Below, piece after piece: positions 1 to 12,297 of a DNA stretch of 64,000 nucleotides (position 1 is the stretch's first letter; each line of letters starts with the position of its first letter). Source of the DNA: Neodiprion pinetum (lineage: Eukaryota > Arthropoda > Insecta > Hymenoptera > Diprionidae). Under the pieces are notes generated by a model. That model was not told where the DNA came from. It was given only the letters and a program-made list of their open reading frames with translations, and did no database searches. Location of the stretch: assembly GCF_021155775.2 (NCBI RefSeq), contig NC_060235.2:2531501-2595500 (forward strand). The letters are read 5' to 3'. The position numbers and the translations under genes were made by a program.

Positions 1-83
1 AAGTTTAAGAATTACTTTCTTAAGGACCACCCTAAATTGTATACATATAGGCGGATCTAACCTGTCGAGTGACTTCTCCGCAG

Positions 84-449
84 GTTCTTCGGGTTCGGCG
101 GTCAGGCAAAGAAGAAGGCTTCCTCGACTTCGGTTCCGACTTCCGGAAGCCTTCAGCAGCACCAACAGCAGCAGACCAGCGGCGGCGGGGCGGCTGGAAC
201 CGGAAGAAGACGTGGAAGCGATCGGAGTCTTTCCGGCTCGGCTCACGAGCTGGCGATTTGCGGGATCAGGGACATCGCGACTGCTCCTCGCGTACCGCAT
301 TCCCACAGCCAGTCGAATCTCACCGACATACCGTACAGGTATCTATATCAAAACGTGCAAGATTTACAATTAGACACTCGCGACCTTGTTTTAGGGGCTT
401 TTTAAGCTTTTCATTTCAGTCCTAGGTCAATTTTACTCACAAAATTATA

Positions 450-483
<34 letters not shown>

Positions 484-3400
484 CACCGGAGATATAATTT
501 TGAGAACATTTTTACGGACAAGCGTAGGGTGGTGGCTTGATTGACGGTTCGGTATTTTCAGGGGAGATCTGGCTTGTCTCGTAAAAATCCCAGCCAGGCC
601 TAACCCAGATGATTTTCAGTAAGTCCCTGGAAATGCATCATCCTTTATCGTATACACATATAATTTGTTTGTCGTGCATATACCTATAACGCTATAGAGG
701 CTCGGACTGCGCTGTAGATCAGAATCTCAGGACGATTTTTTAAACATGACCTCATAATTGTAACATATTACGACCTGTGATGTGCAAAAGCGATGTATAC
801 ATGTAATGAAAATTAATTAATTACGCAGTCCGCGCTCCCAGTCATGTTATACGCACCGCCAGATCTTGTAATACGTATAATTGTTATACCTACACTATTG
901 AATCTCTATATATATATATACTAAAAACTATAATAATTTTTACATCTTTGTTGCTGTTGTATGCTGTTCAAGTATCATAGTCCCCTTTACGTATAAACTA
1001 TGTATTATCCATATACTCTATTTCTTTCATATAAAAATTTGTGTAGGTATCCAATTTCCTCGATTCGACGCTGCAGTTTATATTCGCATTACGTTATCTA
1101 CTGCTCACGGTGCTGATATGCCATAGAAAGTTGTAACATTCTTTGCTCAATATCCTTTTGTGCGCGCGCGCGTGCGTGTATGTGTGCGTGTGTGTGTGTG
1201 TGTGTGTGTACACGTGTTATATATCTTACACTTTCCGTGTTCGTTACTAAATATTCATATGCTGCACTGCGTGTTCCGTAATTCCTCTTATACATACATT
1301 ATTATGTAGGTAGGTATACGTATTCCTCAGAGATATGGATCATTGTGAGATCTTGGTACACTGTGTGAGAATTTACTATTTTCTTCCTCAATTGGCACTC
1401 TCGTTACATACGTTTATATACCAGCATATGTGTATAGAATTTATACCTGTATATATAGATATACCTACATGTGTGTGTGTGTGTATATATATATATCTAC
1501 TTACATTCGGTGTGTATACCCTTGGGCTCGTTTCACGGTGATCGCAAAAAAGTGCAGGCGTTATAGGATGACTCCTCCTGGTTTGAAATCTTCCTGGAAC
1601 AAAGAGGAGATTGAGTATTAATAGTGCATGATCGGCATTCGCCATATAATAAAAGTACTGGGTACAATTTAACACACTGGAGGGTCCATTCACTCGGCAA
1701 TCAAACCAATGATTTCAAGTCATTATATAACCCAACGATTTCCAATTACTTCAGTTATCTAGGTTGCATGATTTTGCGGTACTCTGTATCATTTTGACGA
1801 TCGAGTGGATCGAAGTTCAGACTGACCGTTTATACGTGATCGTGAATGATAAAAACTTCCAGCAGGTCGGAAGTTCCGAGTGGCCAAAACGTGGAACGTT
1901 GCCAACTTTTGCATACGCGGTAAACGCTTCACGGCAGTTTTGACCGTTCGGACATCAGACTTTCCAGAATTTCCAGACTATTCAGTCAGTCTGAACTTTG
2001 AGAATTCTGAATTTTATTTCAGTTATAATTCAAGGTCCTTTGATTTGAAATGTGCAGATTTTTAATCCTCGAATTCGTGCGACTTTCTCGAGTGAACCAC
2101 CCCTCGAGAGGTACAACAAAACTCGTGTTACGAAACGTACAGGGTGAATAGCTAACGGTCGAATTGTTTTACGCGCATGAGATAAAATTCTAACCCAAAA
2201 GCGGTTGTTTTTTCAGGTTGACCAACATGTTTGAGGATACATACATCGCGGCGACTTGTCGTTTGAACTTATGACGGTTGATCAACCTGACAAAACAACT
2301 GCTTGTGCTCTAGAAAATTAGCGCATGCGGATTGGATCATTGACCGTTGGCTATTCACTCTGTACACCATCTGTACACATATATCAAGAATTGCTTAAGA
2401 GTGGTATAGGGAAAAGAAAAGAAAAGATACCGCGAGTAGCTTATGAATTATAGTATTATGGGTATGTATAGTAGTGATATAACGAATACTTCATATTTTG
2501 GTTGGAAAAATGGTGAAAATAGTATCAACTAACAATAGGACAAAAAACATTACTTTGATAATGAACTTTTATTACAAAAGTTTGTCTTCACGTTCGAATC
2601 ACACTCTAGCCTCAAAATTATCTGTTTCTGTTATCAATTTATCGTTAATTAATCAAACAAACAATCTGCAGAGTTCAGATCAGCTCGAAAATTTTTGGAA
2701 TAAGATGCAAACGGCGCTAATGTGTGGGTGCGACTCGCACCGTGTAACCGTCGGTCAATCAATCGTCGACTTTTAGCGATAGAGAAATGGCGCCAGATTT
2801 AAAAATGTACATACGTTCGCATTTGCAAATACTTTTAAAAATTTACATTCGTTACATCGCTAATGTACAGTTTGTTTACCACCGTGCGAAGGTGAAGCTA
2901 AACGCCGTTGGCGAATCGCCGATTTGCAAAAAGTGCTTCAGCCTGTTAAGATAAGTATCGTAAATATGAAAAAGCCGTTAACCCGAACGTTTTTACCATG
3001 AAAATGACGACCGCGCGTAAGAACCTTTTGCAAATCGGCATTTATCTTCGGCGTGATGTAGTAGAACCTCGTACACGACACCGCAACGTTTTGTAATATT
3101 ACACTTGCCCCCCGACGACATTACGTATAAACAAGAAAAGAAATCGGAGCCCTCGTGCTTAGCTCGCCATTCGCCAGACCAAAGAAAACTATAAATCATG
3201 TAATAAAGTTCGTGTTGGCAGGGATGCTGGCGTGTCGGGATCGGCGGCGGTGGTTCGCCCTACAGACGACGTTTGCCCGTGGGACGCGGCCCCGGGTCCA
3301 GTTCCGGGCCCGAGCTCCGAGCGTCCCGGCGATCCGGGAGGGGGGTCGTCAGCGTCGGTTGGGACCGCCGCCGGCGGCGGTGAGGCCCTAACCGAGGCCC

Positions 3401-4125
3401 GAGGGGCCTCGCGGAAGAACTCGTCGCAGTTCGACTCGGGCAGCTCATCTTCGGACGTTAGCGTTGCGGTCGCGGAGGCGGCCGAACGTCTGCGGCGGTC
3501 CTGCACGTTGCAGCAGCAACAGCAGCAGCAGCAGCAGCAGCAGGTTGCCGGGTGTCCACGAGGTTCTCGAGGGGCCAGTGTGACCTTCGCCGATACGAGT
3601 CGAGCCTCGGTCTCATCCTCGAACGAGTACTTCTCACCCCAGCGATCCTTCGACCTCTCACATTCGGCCGCAGCACCGCAGCTCGAGGAGACGACGGATA
3701 CGCCGATCGGGGTCGTTGATACTTCAGAGGGTTCGATCAGTCCTCGCGGTGGGGTTCCGGCGATGGCGCCGGTGATAAGCATCAGTTCGATAGTCGGCGA
3801 GATTCTCGCCGAGGAAACGCAGGGCGCCGTGAATATTGACTGCAAGGATATTCGGGAGGAGAATTCGACGGTCGAGGATGACGTCGTCGTTGAGGATGAT
3901 CGCGAGGATCGCGAGGATCGCGAGGAGGGAAACGAATCGCGAAACAACGCGGCTACACCCCACGTCAGAATCGAAATCGACGGCGAGGAACTCGCCGAAG
4001 ACGCTCAGGTTGTTCCTGTCTGGGAACCGGACACTCAGACACAGGAATCTACTCGAGCTATACCCACACCCATGGAGCAGCAGGACAATAATGATAACGA
4101 AGTTTGCCCGTGGGAAGACGAGTGA
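84..4125 (+). CDS. GPR158/Smog-like orphan class C GPCR, cytoplasmic tail (5' partial)
   Basis: Two coding exons can be joined: 84-338 and 3222-4125. The first follows a pyrimidine-rich acceptor and ends at CAG|GTATCT in phase 2. The second follows GGCAG and completes an AGG Arg codon, so the frame is kept and the tail reads ...LTDIPYR-DAGVSG.... The reading starts upstream of the window. About 386 residues are visible, all low-complexity, Ser/Gly/Gln-rich and acidic, with no membrane segment. The recognisable signal is VCPW twice: DDVCPWDAAP early in the second exon and NEVCPWEDE at the extreme C-terminus. Repeated VCPWE motifs are a hallmark of the C-terminal tails of GPR158/GPR179, whose insect relative is Smog. 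A poly-Gln run (CAG, 3511-3543) lies between them. The family assignment rests only on these motifs. The stop at 4123-4125 overlaps a good donor (GTGAGT at 4122), so a spliced longer isoform is possible. Confidence 0.7.
339..3221 (+). other. Intron of the GPR158-like gene
   Basis: This is the non-coding stretch between the two visible tail exons. It holds TA and TG microsatellites (455-482, about 1160-1209) and one palindromic MITE-like element (2140-2362). No open frame here is convincing; the short ones are built on simple repeats. Confidence 0.65.
2140..2362. mobile_element. MITE-like palindromic element, TA flanks
   Basis: The ends are inverted copies: CAGGGTGAATAGCTAACGGTC at the left and GACCGTTGGCTATTCACTCTG at the right, each flanked by TA. 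The inner arms also pair (GCGGTTGTTTTTTCAGGTTGA near 2202 against CAACCTGACAAAACAACTGC near 2285), so most of the 223 bp can fold as one hairpin. There is no coding capacity. TA flanks suggest mobilisation by a Tc1/mariner-type transposase, which is inference. Confidence 0.7.
3511..3543 (+). repeat. CAG/CAA trinucleotide repeat encoding poly-Gln
   Basis: A run of CAG with one CAA encodes about 11 glutamines in the receptor tail. It lies in frame within the last coding exon and is likely to vary in length between individuals. Confidence 0.85.
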
Positions 4126-4473
4126 GTTTTATCAATTTTTTCTCTATCGCGTTGCGGAATTTCGTCAATTTGAAACGGCGAGTTTTCGGTGAAAATTCAC
4201 AACTCGGTGACGGTGTAGATGTAAGAAAACTGACGTTGTGTTTATGTTCGAATGATTTAATGGCGTTCAACCAGTACCAGAGAGATAGGAACGTATATTT
4301 CTAATGTTTGAATTGGCAGACTGCGAAAATTTTGCTTCGTTATTCCGATACCATGAATCTGAGGACTGTTTCACAGAAAACTCCCCGGCGTAAATTCTGA
4401 TTAGCTATTATACCTACATACATATACCGATATTTAGATGTTTTTTATATCCCACCAGAGTAAACGTATACAG

Positions 4474-5091
4474 TAGGGTGGTTTATTTTTCAACCTTTGT
4501 TTTTTAAGATGCTCCTCGAAAAATTTGTAACAAATAGTGAGCAAAAAAATTTTCGTCAAACCTGATGGAGGTAGGAAAAATATTTTGAGGTCGCTACCCA
4601 TTATTGTAATATTTTTTATTTATTTTTATGTCTACACCTTGCGTACTTATATATACATTAGCTTATTCTTTTCGTATCGTGGTCCAATTAATCATTGTTC
4701 ATAAAAATCAGTACTGAAAACGAAATCAGAACATCAAGGTAATGCGACACTCCTATTTTGCTAGCAAAAACTGTTAGCCAAATTTCTCCGAGACGATTAA
4801 TCTTTCGGATAAAAGACGAGAACAGCGATCTGCGAAATTGTTAGTAGCATTTTGCTGTTGATTGGTGAACGATTAATTGGACCACGGTACGAAATAAATA
4901 AAGTAATATATACAAAAGCCCGTAATGTGTCGACATAAAAATAAATAAAAAATATTACAATGATCATTAGCGACCTCTAAATATTTTTCTACCTCCTCTA
5001 GGTTTTACAGATATTTTTTTTCTCAATATTTGTCACAAATTTTTCGAGCAGCGCCTTGATAAAGAATATGGTTAAAAAATGAACCACCCTA
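4474..5091. mobile_element. Long-TIR MITE (about 618 bp) with AGGGTGGTT ends
   Basis: The left arm starts TAGGGTGGTTTATTTTTCAA. The right arm ends GTTAAAAAATGAACCACCCTA, its imperfect reverse complement. Pairing continues inward for roughly 230 bp: TGCTCGAAAAATTTGT, GGAGGTAG, TGTAATATTTTTTATTTA and GTGGTCCAATTAATC all recur on the opposite strand of the other arm. TA is present at both ends. There is no transposase-like frame inside, so it appears non-autonomous. Confidence 0.75.
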
Positions 5092-5236
5092 TTATACAAT
5101 ATACCCATAGACGTCGGTTACATTTCAATTTTTATGTTCCAGAGAAAATTGTCGAGTGGATGCTACCTACGTTAAAACCTACTCGACATTGGGCTATCTT
5201 TAAATCTCTGGCATTCGTAACTATATCTTCTGTATT

Positions 5237-5272
<36 letters not shown>

Positions 5273-5820
5273 CACAATATACATACATGTGTATATTAAT
5301 ATATGAATATATGACATACATTATTGAATAGTTATAAATCTTCGGCGGACATGCCGAATTTGACGCGTTCGCTATATTATTGAAACTACATAAAATATTA
5401 TAGTATAGTTATTTAACACACACACACACACAAACGCAAAAACACATACCAGTCGTATATCTGTGATGTATACCTGGTGTATCTTTTAAACCACATCGAG
5501 AAGCTCAAGTGCCCACGTTATACGATGTGCACGGAACGTATTTCTCCCTTCCTCCCTCCCTAATTGCCTCGTTTTTTATTTCATTTCAATGATTTGTCAT
5601 CAACTTTACATCATTATCAATTTCATACACGTAACTATACTCGGTTGACGTTGGTGAAAATTCGTGAGATCGATTTTTCTTCGCGGAGTATGAATAAACG
5701 AAAAGAGAAAAGAAACTGAAGAAGTCGGTAAAATAATGCCAAGTAATTTGTAATATAATCATGACGGAGACATGGTGAAAATTCTTTTGTGTATTACTCC
5801 GCTTGAAATCACTAATACCT

Positions 5821-5873
<53 letters not shown>

Positions 5874-8566
5874 TATATTATTTATATATATATATATATA
5901 TGTATATGTATACACGCATACATTTGTGAAATTTCTTCTTAATCTCGCAAGTTCGAATTTATACAATAATGATGATATTTTGAGAACAGCTGCGATTACA
6001 TAACGTACGTACATTATAATGCTATACGATTGCGGAGTTAAAATCTTCGTTTCCCCCGTTACAATATAATTTGCAATTGATTCTTCGTAATATTTTATAA
6101 GCACACGTTTCTCATCATTGTGTATGATACACAAAGCGATTTACTTGTCGCAAAATACGATTATTATACAAATTATACATAAGTATATGACGACTATCGT
6201 TGCAGTATGTATTAGTAGTAGAAATAAGCTAATCGTTATAATCGTATACAATTAAGAGGTGAAAAAAAAATAACAATACTTCGTCGCCTATAACGTATCC
6301 CGTGTATTCGATAATTATAACACACAGTACGTACGAAAAGTATAGTAAAAAAAAAAAAAAAAAAAAGGAAAAAGGAAAAAAAAACGGGAGACGAACCTGA
6401 CGAAAAGAAAAAATCCCGCGGTAATAATTCCATTACGGTTTTTTTTTTTTTTTTTATTATTTCTCCCGCTATTTTCGTATCTGAGGTATATGATAAATTA
6501 AGTCACACGCAAAACGCACACGCGTATATTTCGAAACGAAAATTTGAAAAATTGGATCGACGCGAGACTTTGATCGATAAGTGTGAAATATCGATTACTA
6601 TACGCACACACACACATATATGTATATATATATATATATATGTATGCGATTGCAATGCGTGATATAACGTAGTATGCATAGGAAGGCGTTTGCACAATTT
6701 TTTGCCCCAAAGAAAAGGGTAGAAGTTAAGACGATGTGAAAATTTCTACGTTGATAGAACGAGAATAATAAAATTCTACAAGAATCGTGCGTTTAGAAGC
6801 CCTTTGAGAATTCTATTTAGACGACGCGCGTTATTTCTCTGCATGTTTAATATGTGTATAAATATATATGTATATACACATATAATTAAAGTTTCCCACC
6901 GCAGGACTAAATATCTAATTATAAAACTATGTAATATTATATAAACATGTATGTATATGTATGTATATGTGTGTGTATATATATACACGTCTATAAACAC
7001 ATTTGTTCTATCTAAACGTAACAACTACACGCTTTCGAACTTGAATGTTAATTGTTTTTTAAACGTTATTATTGCGAAGGTGCGCTCCGTGGGTGCCTGT
7101 CAATTTTGAGCCCTATGACCTCCCCTTCGGATCGCGCGATTCCCTACTTTTCCCTCTTGTTAAAATTTAAGAAATACGCTGAAAACGCACGCGCGTTTAT
7201 CATATAATTTCATTACGCGTATCGGCATGAGTTTATTAATATTAAATTAAACACGTTAAATTTTATATTCACATTGACTTCAGTCTGTTGTCTCAGCTGC
7301 TCGTCGAAAAATTCTTTATCGTCTATTATTATTATTGTTCTTATTACTATTATTAAGATTATCGAATTAATGTCTGAGTCTATTTTTTTTTTTTTTTTTT
7401 TTTTTCGTTGTAATTAATCGAGTTATTTTATTTATTTTTCTTTTTTCGTTTCTCGTACATTTTCAACACGCGTTTCGTGTGAATTCGCGAACGACGAAAA
7501 TCGAACGCGACATCTGGTGCCGATATTACACATGCCGCATAGAAGTGTAATTATCATATTTAACTGAAATTCCGTATTATAGACCTATATACTTGTATAC
7601 TTGTAACATGATCGTTACATTATAATGCTGAAAACAACGCATTCGTATGCGATTGTAAGTTGCAACAATACACGAAACTTCGGCCTACGTTTATTATATT
7701 ATACTTGTTGTTAGATGAGAATATAATGTATAATTAAATACGTTAATTTCCGAATTGCCATTATTATTTATTGTCGATACTGTTGTTACCATGTTTTTTT
7801 TTTTTTTTGTTTTATCTTCTGTCACCGTTACGCTTATTACACCCTAACTTATTATATCGCATACCGTTATACCTATTCTACGCCTATTACCTACACCTAT
7901 ATCACACGATCTTACATATATATGCATGTGTCTTCGGATAGATAATTCGTTATATCATATCTAACCAAACTATGACTCATTAATTGCTAAAACTATACTA
8001 CAATGAAAATCGTATGTTATACATTATATTATGCAATGTATCTAAAATTGTATAACGTATTGCCTGTGTAATACCTGAGATAAACAAAAAAAAAAAAAAA
8101 ACAACAACTATACGAACGTAGCGTATATTTAAATACGGTAGGATGGTACAATATATATATATATATATACATATATATGTGTATATTATATAAGCTTAGT
8201 TAAAATCGTATCGGCGCATGTCGGGTTTTATTGCGCGTCACGCGTCTTTGTACTACGTTACGCATACATAGAAAAATATACTAAATTTACTATAGTCGTA
8301 GGGCACATAGTATAGGCTGTTTCAACGAAACCCGCATGTGCGATTTAACGAGGATGACAAAGAGGGAGCAAAAGAAGAAAAAAAGATGAAAAAAAGATGA
8401 AAACTACGGAAAACTTAATAAAAGAAAAAAAAAAAAAAAAACGAGAATAACCCTGTTAATATGGAGTATAATACACACACGATATATTATTCAAAATGTG
8501 TACGCGTAATATTAGTTCGTTATATCTGACAATAGCGCGTATATTGTATCGTTATTCGCTGAATGT

Positions 8567-8570
<4 letters not shown>

Positions 8571-8636
<66 letters not shown>
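8571..8636. repeat. (CA)n-(TA)n compound microsatellite
   Basis: An uninterrupted run of about 23 CA units passes directly into about 9 TA units. It sits in the gene-free region and has no coding role. Confidence 0.9.
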
Positions 8637-8637
<1 letters not shown>

Positions 8638-9502
8638 AATATACGTTTGTACGTATACACAATATCATAAACGTTTGTCACTTAAATTATGTAGTCGATA
8701 CATATTAATATATATATAATCGGGCATCCTGGAACTGCGACTGCCCCAGAGCCTGGAGCCCTTTACGACGCAAGCTTTCATCGTAAAAACTTTCAATCTT
8801 TCAAACCTATCGCCTAATTGAATTCAAATACACACACCTATATTTATATATACATGTAATTATACTCCGCTAAATGTATATTCGGCATGTATCGCATGAT
8901 TATATTATACACGAATCTTCGAAAGCCGCACCTTTATTCCTTCGTAATGAAACTAATCTTTTATTTTTTAATCTTTCTTTCTTCTCCTTTACCATCCAAA
9001 TATTTTTACACGTCTGTATTTTCAATTTCACCGAATCTACGGAGCTCGTTGGATGATATAATTTTTTTTTCCTTCTTTTTATTTCCCTTCGGTAGAACTC
9101 CTATAAATTCGAACTATTTAAATTCCACTCTCCCTAATTCGGATGGGAAGTTCGTCTTTTCAATGCGCCAACTATAATGCGCAATGCGTAGAGCATGCGC
9201 AAAAGGCGACAGGTGAGGGTAATCCGTAAATTCTAATTCTCATAATTCTCGGCCGCGTACCTTCGATCGTAAACAAGTTCCACTGTAATATTTTATTATT
9301 ATTGTTGTTGTTGTTGTTTTTATTATTATTATTATTATATATATATACATACATATATTTGTCATCGTTCTATCACATGTGTAGCGTATGAATATGCCGG
9401 TAATACGTATAAATAAACGGACATGTATGATGTACGCGTATATATGTATAACGGGCTGTTTTTAAAATACCGCATATAATACGTGTATATAAATATACGC
9501 AT

Positions 9503-9534
<32 letters not shown>

Positions 9535-9901
9535 GTATATTCATAGGTATACTTAGGAAAGGGTGAAGCCGGTTTCACTCTCAGTAACGAAATGCGTTGC
9601 ATTGCACGTATGAATAAAAATGTATCACGGACACTTGAGTTTTACACCCGACAATTGTCTTAATTAACGTACATGTACGACGTTACGTTAAATTTGTATA
9701 CATACACGTATAGTTGTGTGAGAAACGTCGCGTCGCTTTAGAAAAAAAGAGAGAGGGAGACAAGTGAATAACAATTAATTAATTAATTATAACTACTGCT
9801 GTTATTGCATTAATTACGTACTCGATACTTATTGCTTATTTGTATACTACAAACGGCCGTATATCTTGATTTTTATCTATACCAAAGCGTACATATTACC
9901 G

Positions 9902-9936
<35 letters not shown>

Positions 9937-10299
9937 GTTGTTGTTGTTGTTGTTGTTACTGTTATTATTATTATCACGTTTATTATTTAACATTATCATT
10001 AAACACGCCCTTAGAGATGAATTTCGATAATCTAATAAGAGTTCAATTGCGCAGCAAATTATACGACGGCACGTATTATATAGTTATGAATAATGGTAGT
10101 CTTTAATTCGTTCGATTTGTTTGTTCGTAAAACGCGGTGCATATAATAATAAAATACAATGAAATTGGTATGTCATACTAATATTACACACACACACACA
10201 TAATACGCGTTATACGATAAAATTATAATACGTTATTAAATATAATTGTTTGATGAAACTTAGTTGGATTTGACGAGCGCAACGGCATCATCATCATCG

Positions 10300-10325
10300 T
10301 CGTCATTATTATTATTATTATTATT

Positions 10326-10376
<51 letters not shown>

Positions 10377-10395
10377 GCTGTTATTGTTGTTATTA

Positions 10396-10440
<45 letters not shown>
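10300..10440. repeat. ATT/GTT trinucleotide tract, about 140 bp
   Basis: ATT units give way to about 19 GTT units and then return to ATT units. The whole tract is open in several frames as poly-Leu or poly-Asn, which I read as an artefact. Confidence 0.9.
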
Positions 10441-10441
<1 letters not shown>

Positions 10442-10575
10442 TAAAACCAATTTTTATTAATTTTGCACATTAACCGATATTTTCCGAAATCTCAGCAGCT
10501 ATGTTGTAATTCTCGAAAAATGTGAAATTTATACACGAGGATATAATACGTTGTAAATATGTTAACAACGGCGTA

Positions 10576-10613
<38 letters not shown>

Positions 10614-11216
10614 TTGAAAAACAATATATATGTATATATATATATATGTATCCAGTCAACTCTTTAATATTATGTATGTACTATAGTTGTTATTGTATCG
10701 AGGCTGGAGTTTTCTGTAAAAAACATATTTTTGTGGCGCTTGATGAGATATATTATAGCTGTTCGTTAAATGTTATCGTAAAGATGAACGGCATATTCTG
10801 TAATACCTGCATGAATTTGTTGATTATACAATTATGCATTGTAGGCAAGGTGCGGTAATTTAACATAGTATAATACGATTATAATAAATAGCCGACGATA
10901 TAAGTATATATGTATACCTACTACTACTACTACTACTACTACTACCTATTTGTAAGCATACGCGGACGAAATGCTGATATCAAACCCTGTAAGACGGTGA
11001 AACTTTGTTAGAAAAATATGAAAATTAAAGGGAAAATTTTAAAATGGATAAGGTGAAAGATAGCTGTTAGTTAGGAAAGTGAGTCTATAAATGAGCATAA
11101 TTCAACGTTACAAGCTGCCAGCTATAAATTATAACTAACATTATACATTGTACGAGGCATTGATTAATTCGTTTACGAAAAAATTGAAAATATGTTGTAG
11201 TGTTATATGTATCGGG

Positions 11217-11936
11217 CATTCCGTGACATCTCGATCAAGATTCTCCGTCCGTGTCTCGGATTGGCTTTACGATTTTCTTGTACGGAAGTATACGTGAAGA
11301 AAAACGCGATCGCAATTTTTTTCACAATTTTACCACCCGGCGTGTCTTAAGTACGATTTAAAAACTTGGAAGAAATAGGTAAAATCCACTTGGTAAGATC
11401 TGAAGGAATTCAGAAATATATTACAAACTATAACAAATTTTTTGACATCTGTCAGTAGACGGTGATTTCATAACTTCAAAGGACAAATAACAAGAACGGT
11501 TTGAAAAAAAAAACCAAATTTTTTAATATTGGTTTGCCTTTCTGACACAAGAATGAACGTAAAATCTCATTATAACATCGATCTGAACAGACATTATTCG
11601 GCCCATATTACAACGAGCTTTTACGTTCATTCTTGTGTCAAAAATTTACTTTCAATCAATTTTCTTATTTATCTTTTAAAGTTATGAAATCTCAATCTTC
11701 TAACAGGTGTGAAATATTTTTCCTTACATTTGTCGAGATTCTACTGAATTTTGTCAGTTTTTACAAAGTGGGTTTATTTTTTACAAGTTTTTCAATCATC
11801 CGTCAGACACGCTGGGTCGAAAAATTGTGAAAAAAAATTTCTTTTGCGTTATTCGTCATATACTTCCATAAAAAAAAAATTATAAAACGAATCCGACACA
11901 TTGACCGTAGAATCTTGATCGAGATCTCATGGAATA
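11217..11936. mobile_element. Palindromic MITE-like element, about 720 bp
   Basis: The left end GCATTCCGTGACATCTCGAT and AAGATTCT is mirrored by AGAATCTTGATCGAGATCTC and ATGGAAT at the right. Inner arms also pair: ACACAAGAATGAACGTAAAA near 11545 against TTTTACGTTCATTCTTGTGT near 11620, around a short loop. The pattern is a nearly complete hairpin with no open frame. The outer boundaries lie in AT-rich sequence, so the target duplication is unclear. Confidence 0.72.
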
Positions 11937-12263
11937 TATATATATATACATATATATATAGGTATACACTGATACCATGTGTGTAAATCAGTTACACAGA
12001 ATATGTGAAACGATTATAGAAAATGCGAGGCCTAATAATAATAATATATGAATTTCTGAAGCTGAATATCTATATAATTATTTGAATAGTAATACGAATA
12101 TTATAATACATATACTACATATGCATATTACGTATATACATAGATAAACAATAATGACAATGAATGTATGTATAGTCACACCGCATAAATATTTGATAAT
12201 GTACCATTATTTATTGAAGTTTAGAAGTATATATCGCAGCAATGTATAACGCTATACGTATAA

Positions 12264-12297
<34 letters not shown>

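Noticed and set aside
2498..2776. 92-codon plus-strand frame in the receptor intron
   Set aside because: AT-rich, no recognisable motif, no splice support. Retained only as intron.
3189..3947. 252-codon minus-strand open frame opposite the receptor tail exon
   Set aside because: It is the antisense shadow of a GC-rich, codon-biased exon. It includes poly-Cys from the CAG tract and has no own splice or domain evidence.
5586..6134. 182-codon minus-strand frame
   Set aside because: It contains a long poly-Asn from the TTA repeat and alternating Tyr-Ile from TA repeats, with no domain.
10223..10473. Poly-Leu and poly-Ile/Thr frames on both strands
   Set aside because: Produced entirely by the ATT/GTT microsatellite.
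12238..12296. CA repeat examined as a possible CRISPR or tRNA-like structure
   Set aside because: It is a plain dinucleotide repeat. No spacers, no cloverleaf, and CRISPR arrays are not expected in an insect genome.
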